Assembly (NCBI GenBank): GCA_035399665.1
Contig: DAOPJM010000054.1
Location: 1-9,562 of the forward strand
Source: DAOPJM01 sp035399665
GTDB taxonomy: Bacteria > Bacillota > Clostridia > Christensenellales > CAG-138
Length of the DNA: 9,562 nt
Direction of reading: 5' to 3'
Each line of letters opens with the position of its first letter. Positions within the stretch are counted from its first letter, which is position 1. The notes beneath the pieces are model-generated. The model searched no databases and was not told the origin of the DNA. It saw only the letters and a list, made by a program, of their open reading frames with translations. Below, piece after piece: positions 6,743-9,562 of the stretch. The position numbers and the translations under genes were made by a program.

Positions 6743-6834
6743 ATTATCGCGCTAATACAAGATGGCATCGAAACGCGGCGGCAACGCAATCCGGTCACAA
6801 GATGAACGTTCAAGCGAAAGCCTTCATCATCCTA

Positions 6835-6934
6835 NNNNNNNNNNNNNNNNNNNNNNNNNNNNNNNNNNNNNNNNNNNNNNNNNNNNNNNNNNNNNNNNNN
6901 NNNNNNNNNNNNNNNNNNNNNNNNNNNNNNNNNN
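6835..6934. other. Assembly gap of 100 Ns
   Basis: Exactly 100 undetermined bases, the usual placeholder for a scaffold gap of unknown true length. Sequence order across it depends on read pairing. The reading frame of the gene on the right cannot be carried across it. Confidence 0.98.
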
Positions 6935-7578
6935 AGCTTTACAGTGAGGACTACTATTACGGTATGACGGGCATGATACGACCTATGTTTGACTGGCGGT
7001 TTGAGGCAATATTCTCACGTGAAATGTTTGAAGTGATGCAGTCCGGCAAAGGTACCTCGCAGGAGCGCGCCCATGTTGCTGACGTCGTGGTGACGGAGGA
7101 ACCCGAACAATGGGAACCTCTTGTGTACACAAACGATGAATATGCCGTGTCCTTCACAATCAATCAGCCGAACTGGGAAGCCGTGGTCACCATCTATGGC
7201 AAAATAGAGGTTAAGCCTTCGGACTATTATGGAGATATGTGCATCTGGATTACGCCCACGGCAATCACGGGTGACGCACAAGAAATACTCGATGAGCGCT
7301 ATGGGCAGGACTACGGCCTGTTCTTGCGCGACAATGATGATGCTGTACATAACCTTGCACAGAAGCACACACTTATCGGAAGCCGTTGCTTTACTCGTTT
7401 GAGTTGGGATTGGGTGGACGAGGGCGGTACCCTTTTCGGGCATAATGTTTTGGTTTATTGGTACGGCGATGATTACTGCTATGACCTGTACGCGACCTGC
7501 CAAACGGGTTATGAAGGGAACTTGGATTCGGCGGTGGACGACATCATTAAGAGCTTCAAAGCGGGTTCCGGTACATAG
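6935..7578 (+). CDS. Unidentified protein, 3' part only (5' end lost in gap)
   Basis: An open frame enters from the gap and ends at TAG 7576-7578, giving 213 visible residues. I do not recognise the family. The visible part is acidic and rich in Tyr, Trp and Phe (for example SEDYYYG, FDWRFEAIF and LVYWYGDDYCYDLYA), has no hydrophobic helix, and ends LDSAVDDIIKSFKAGSGT. A terminal helix of the form DDIIKSF after a beta-rich aromatic body recalls small secreted or lipoprotein domains with a DcrB/PsbP-like fold. That is a guess, and a signal peptide would lie in the missing part. The only in-frame start left of the gap, ATG 6802, has no ribosome binding site and belongs only if the gap length is a multiple compatible with 100. 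It lies about 50 nt upstream of the RHS fragment and could be part of the same accessory locus. Confidence 0.7.
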
Positions 7579-7634
7579 CATATCGCGTATCGCTTTGAGA
7601 TAGCCTGAGGATGTCTTGAGAGGACTTGGGCGGC

Positions 7635-8609
7635 ATGGCCGCGGGCAGCGGCACAAGCACAATCATTCAACGCTTCAGCAACGACAGCAGCGGCAGCGTG
7701 GTGTCGGTGGACTACTCATCCGATAATGGTACTACCTTCACTGCCTACTACTACTTACGCAACGGGCAAGGGAATGTTGTCAAGCTCATTGACGGAAACG
7801 GAACCACCGTTGTACAATATACCTATTATAGCTGGGGTCAACAGCTTTCCTGTACCGGCTCTTTATCGACCTCATTAGGCGCAAACCAACCCTTCCGCTA
7901 TCGTGGATATGTCTACGATACGGAGACTGGTTGGTACTATCTGCAAAGCAGGTATTACAACCCGACCACCTGCCGCTTCATCTCGGCGGATGTGCTGCTC
8001 TCCACCGGGCAAGGCGTTCTTGGTAACAATAGCTTTGCATACTGTGGGAACAATCCGATTGCTCGTACAGATACCGAGGGCACTTTTGGGAACATAATTG
8101 TTGGAGCAATTGTGGGAGCCATTGTAGGTGGTATTACTGCCGCAGTAAATGGTGACAACGTGTTGGCAGGTGTTGGAATTGGAGCTGCAGTCGGTGCAGT
8201 TGCGGGTGCAACTTTGGGCGTAGGGTTAGCCGTTGCAGCAACTGGAACAGTCGGGGCAACGATCGGTGGAGCGGCGATTGCTGTTGCAGGCGGAGCCGCT
8301 GCATCGGCGGGTGGAGAGATTGTTAGACAGGAGGTAAACCATGAACAACGTGACTGGAACAAGGTTGGGAAAGAGGCTCTTGTCGGCGGAGTAACGAATA
8401 TGGTTGGCTTTGGTATTGGCTCAGTCTTAGGAAAAACATTTAACTCGACAAGACTTGTTTTAGGAAAAACAGGAAGTGTGAATGTTATCAAGACTATGGC
8501 TGCGACATACAAGGCTCAAACGGGAGTTGAGAAACTGATTTCGATTCATTTATCCGCTACAATAGCGACGCCACTTGGTGTCACTACAGGAATATGCATG
8601 GGAGAATAG
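7635..8609 (+). CDS. Short RHS-core protein with glycine-zipper C-terminal tip (truncated RHS)
   Basis: The 324-residue product contains only the end of an RHS-repeat-associated core: YYYLRNGQGNVVKLID (38-53), QYTYYSWGQ, FRYRGYVYDTETGWYYLQSRYYNP (87-110) and RFISAD, ending at ARTDTEG (143-149). Intact RHS proteins carry long YD-repeats before this core and form a shell around a C-terminal toxin. Here an in-frame TGA at 7617-7619 closes the frame just upstream, so the repeats are missing. After the core is a Gly/Ala-rich glycine-zipper region (152-226), common in pretoxin or membrane-inserting linkers. A C-terminal tip of about 100 residues with no motif I recognise follows. AGAGGA (7619-7624) lies 10 nt before ATG 7635, so a short protein may be made. 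A TTG at 7626 is too close to it. This is most likely a displaced RHS end. Toxicity of the tip is unproven. Confidence 0.75.
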   Translation: MAAGSGTSTIIQRFSNDSSGSVVSVDYSSDNGTTFTAYYYLRNGQGNVVKLIDGNGTTVVQYTYYSWGQQLSCTGSLSTSLGANQPFRYRGYVYDTETGWYYLQSRYYNPTTCRFISADVLLSTGQGVLGNNSFAYCGNNPIARTDTEGTFGNIIVGAIVGAIVGGITAAVNGDNVLAGVGIGAAVGAVAGATLGVGLAVAATGTVGATIGGAAIAVAGGAAASAGGEIVRQEVNHEQRDWNKVGKEALVGGVTNMVGFGIGSVLGKTFNSTRLVLGKTGSVNVIKTMAATYKAQTGVEKLISIHLSATIATPLGVTTGICMGE

Positions 8610-8611
8610 CT

Positions 8612-9145
8612 ATGAAAAGCAAGCCGGACACTTATTTCTTTCTTGCAGGCTTATTCTTGCCGACCTTGTTCATTGGTACATTTGTTCTTCTTGCGGTATT
8701 TTGGACAAAGGCGCCGGACATGGAGATTGTCGTTGAATTCTGGACGATACTATCGGCTGTAACTCTTATGGGACTAATTCCGTGGATTTGCTTCTGGCGT
8801 TTGTGGTTCAGCTTTTTTGAAATCGACCAAGAAGGTATGAAACAGTGCTGTATACTTTGTAAAACGACGGTCATTAGATGGACAGACTGCACGGATTGCG
8901 GAATTTGCAGAGTGCAAAACGGCATGGCAGGGTGGAGATACTATATCTATGCCTCAACAGTTTCGTTGACGGAAGCTCAAAAGCTTGGACTGGTGACGAT
9001 GAAAAAGGGTCCAATGATTTGGGGAAGGACAGCATTGCGTGTTGCTTACAGTGATGAGAGTTTCAATGCGGTTTGTAAGTATGCTCCTGCATCGCTTATT
9101 GATATGCTTGAATCCGCTCCAATGTTCCCCGCGAGTCGCAACTAG
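8612..9145 (+). CDS. Two-TM membrane protein, candidate immunity protein of the RHS tip
   Basis: The 177-residue protein has two predicted membrane helices (about 9-31 and 43-63). A cytoplasmic-looking C-terminal domain follows, beginning FFEIDQEGMK and containing a cysteine cluster: Cys79, 80, 83, 93, 96 and 99. The start at 8612 is supported by GGGAGA (8600-8605) 6 nt upstream, and it lies 2 nt after the RHS stop, so the two are co-transcribed. RHS and other polymorphic toxins are usually followed directly by their immunity gene. A membrane immunity protein would fit a pore-forming or membrane-acting tip such as the preceding glycine-zipper one. The two helices plus beta-rich domain recall small bacterial PH-like membrane proteins. 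I do not recognise a named family. The stop codon (9143-9145) overlaps the first base of the next tip cassette's GAT codon, so the last few residues could have been altered by recombination. Confidence 0.7.
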   Translation: MKSKPDTYFFLAGLFLPTLFIGTFVLLAVFWTKAPDMEIVVEFWTILSAVTLMGLIPWICFWRLWFSFFEIDQEGMKQCCILCKTTVIRWTDCTDCGICRVQNGMAGWRYYIYASTVSLTEAQKLGLVTMKKGPMIWGRTALRVAYSDESFNAVCKYAPASLIDMLESAPMFPASRN

Positions 9146-9562
9146 ATACAGAGCGGAGAGCAACCAGAAAGATCGCGATCGGCGTTGCAATCATCGCCGT
9201 TGTCGCAGTTGTCGCGGCGGTAACGGTTGTGACCTGTGGAGCGGGTTCAGCGGTTGTGTGCATTGCGGCAAGCGCATTGACAGGCGCGGAGGAGGGTTTT
9301 GCCGACGGATTCATGATGGGCGCCGCGACAGGCGCCATATCAGGTGCGCTGAACCCTTCAGTCTGCTTTGTGGCGGGTACCGCTATTCTAAGCTCAGCCG
9401 GCTATGTAGTCATTAAAGCAATCCGTGAGGGTGATTACGTCTATGCCACAGACCCCGAAACGGGCGAAAGCGGCTACAAGCGTGTGGTGCAGACATTTGA
9501 ACGGGAGACGGACGAGCTTGTTGAAGTAACGATTGGCGATGAAACCACAACTACCGTAACAC
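9112..9562 (+). pseudogene. Orphan RHS toxin tip with Hint (PT-HINT) pretoxin domain, no start codon, runs off the edge
   Basis: The frame is open from after TGA 9109-9111 to the window end, but it has no ATG, GTG or TTG near its beginning. The first candidates (GTG 9229, ATG 9313) lie inside the domain without a suitable ribosome binding site. From LDTERR (9142-9159) it reads a hydrophobic segment of Ile/Val/Ala (9172-9233), then GAEEGFADGFMMGAATGAISGALNPS and CFVAGTAIL. The latter is the start of a Hint domain, with nucleophile Cys at 9364-9366, continuing AGYVVIKAIREGDYVYATDPETGE and FERETDELVEV. Hint domains in polymorphic toxins cleave the chain to release the toxin. The toxin itself and the terminal His-Asn lie beyond the edge. 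It follows the candidate immunity gene directly, as expected for a displaced C-terminal cassette kept for recombination onto an RHS core. It might instead be expressed by frame fusion elsewhere. Confidence 0.75.

Larger units (their letters stand above)
6598..6834. other. AT-rich intergenic control region
   Basis: The stretch between the minus-strand spo0A-like gene and the assembly gap is strongly AT-rich up to about 6750. It contains three 0A-box-like sites, the likely promoter of the spo0A-like gene, and two near-identical 10-bp palindrome-like words, AATTGTAATT (6622-6631) and AATTGCAATT (6642-6651), whose starts are 20 bp apart. CAATTATCG occurs twice, 30 bp apart (6711, 6741). From 6760 to the gap the composition turns GC-rich. 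Possible starts at 6762 and 6802 have no ribosome binding site, so I cannot assign this end to a gene. Confidence 0.65.

Noticed and set aside
7561..7655. Similar GSGT-coding stretches at the end of the unidentified gene and the start of the RHS fragment, possibly a recombination scar
   Set aside because: Only about 12 of 18 bases match and glycine-serine runs are common, so this is not distinguishable from chance.
7955..8512. Minus-strand frame rich in Pro, Ala and Thr
   Set aside because: It is the antisense of the Gly/Ala-rich zipper of the RHS tip, and such composition keeps the opposite strand free of stops.
9039..9416. Arg/Cys-rich plus-strand frame across the immunity gene and HINT tip
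   Set aside because: Shadow in a third frame. The overlapping frames carry recognisable membrane and Hint features and this one does not.

Overview
The window reads as a chromosomal stretch from an endospore-lineage Firmicute, most likely a gut-type Clostridia (Oscillospiraceae/Ruminococcaceae-like). The reasons are strong AGGAG-type ribosome binding sites, moderately GC-rich coding DNA with AT-rich control regions, a Spo0A-type DNA-binding protein with 0A-box-like sites, and RHS/polymorphic-toxin tips of the type seen in these bacteria. A run of exactly 100 Ns (6835-6934) shows that this is a scaffolded draft or metagenome assembly. The taxonomic placement is inference.

Left half (274-5708, + strand): a tight four-gene operon. 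It holds a low-specificity L-threonine aldolase-type PLP enzyme, a UlaG-like metallo-beta-lactamase-fold hydrolase, an SbcD/YhaO-like metallophosphoesterase nuclease and an SbcC/YhaN-like Rad50-type ATPase. Successive genes are 1 nt apart, overlap by 4 nt (ATGA), and overlap by 1 nt (TAATG), so they are probably translationally coupled. A possible extended -10 promoter lies at 209-237 and a GC-rich hairpin at 5717-5738. The last two genes form a nuclease/ATPase pair. The ATPase carries two membrane helices between its coiled-coil arms instead of an obvious zinc hook.

Middle (5709-6834): about 450 bp without genes contain two diverged copies, in opposite orientation, of an intergenic repeat built around CTGTCATCCTGAG...GAAGGATCTTG. 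Next, on the - strand, is a 146-residue protein that is essentially only the Spo0A C-terminal DNA-binding domain, with no receiver domain. Its AT-rich upstream region contains two perfect 0A boxes (TGTCGAA) and one near match, at starts 6686, 6716 and 6736, spaced by exactly 30 and 20 bp. One box sits 22 bp from a good -10 for the gene, which suggests autoregulation. This self-contained mini-Spo0A unit is the most interesting item in the window.

Right (6935-9562, + strand): the 3' part of an unidentified acidic, aromatic-rich protein, a short RHS core with a glycine-zipper tip, a two-TM membrane protein that is a candidate immunity protein, and a second toxin tip with a Hint (PT-HINT) pretoxin domain that runs off the edge. 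The second tip has no start codon. It begins at the same DTE junction at which the first tip leaves the RHS core, as expected for a displaced, orphan RHS toxin cassette. This half looks like a recombining polymorphic-toxin locus of which only part is visible.
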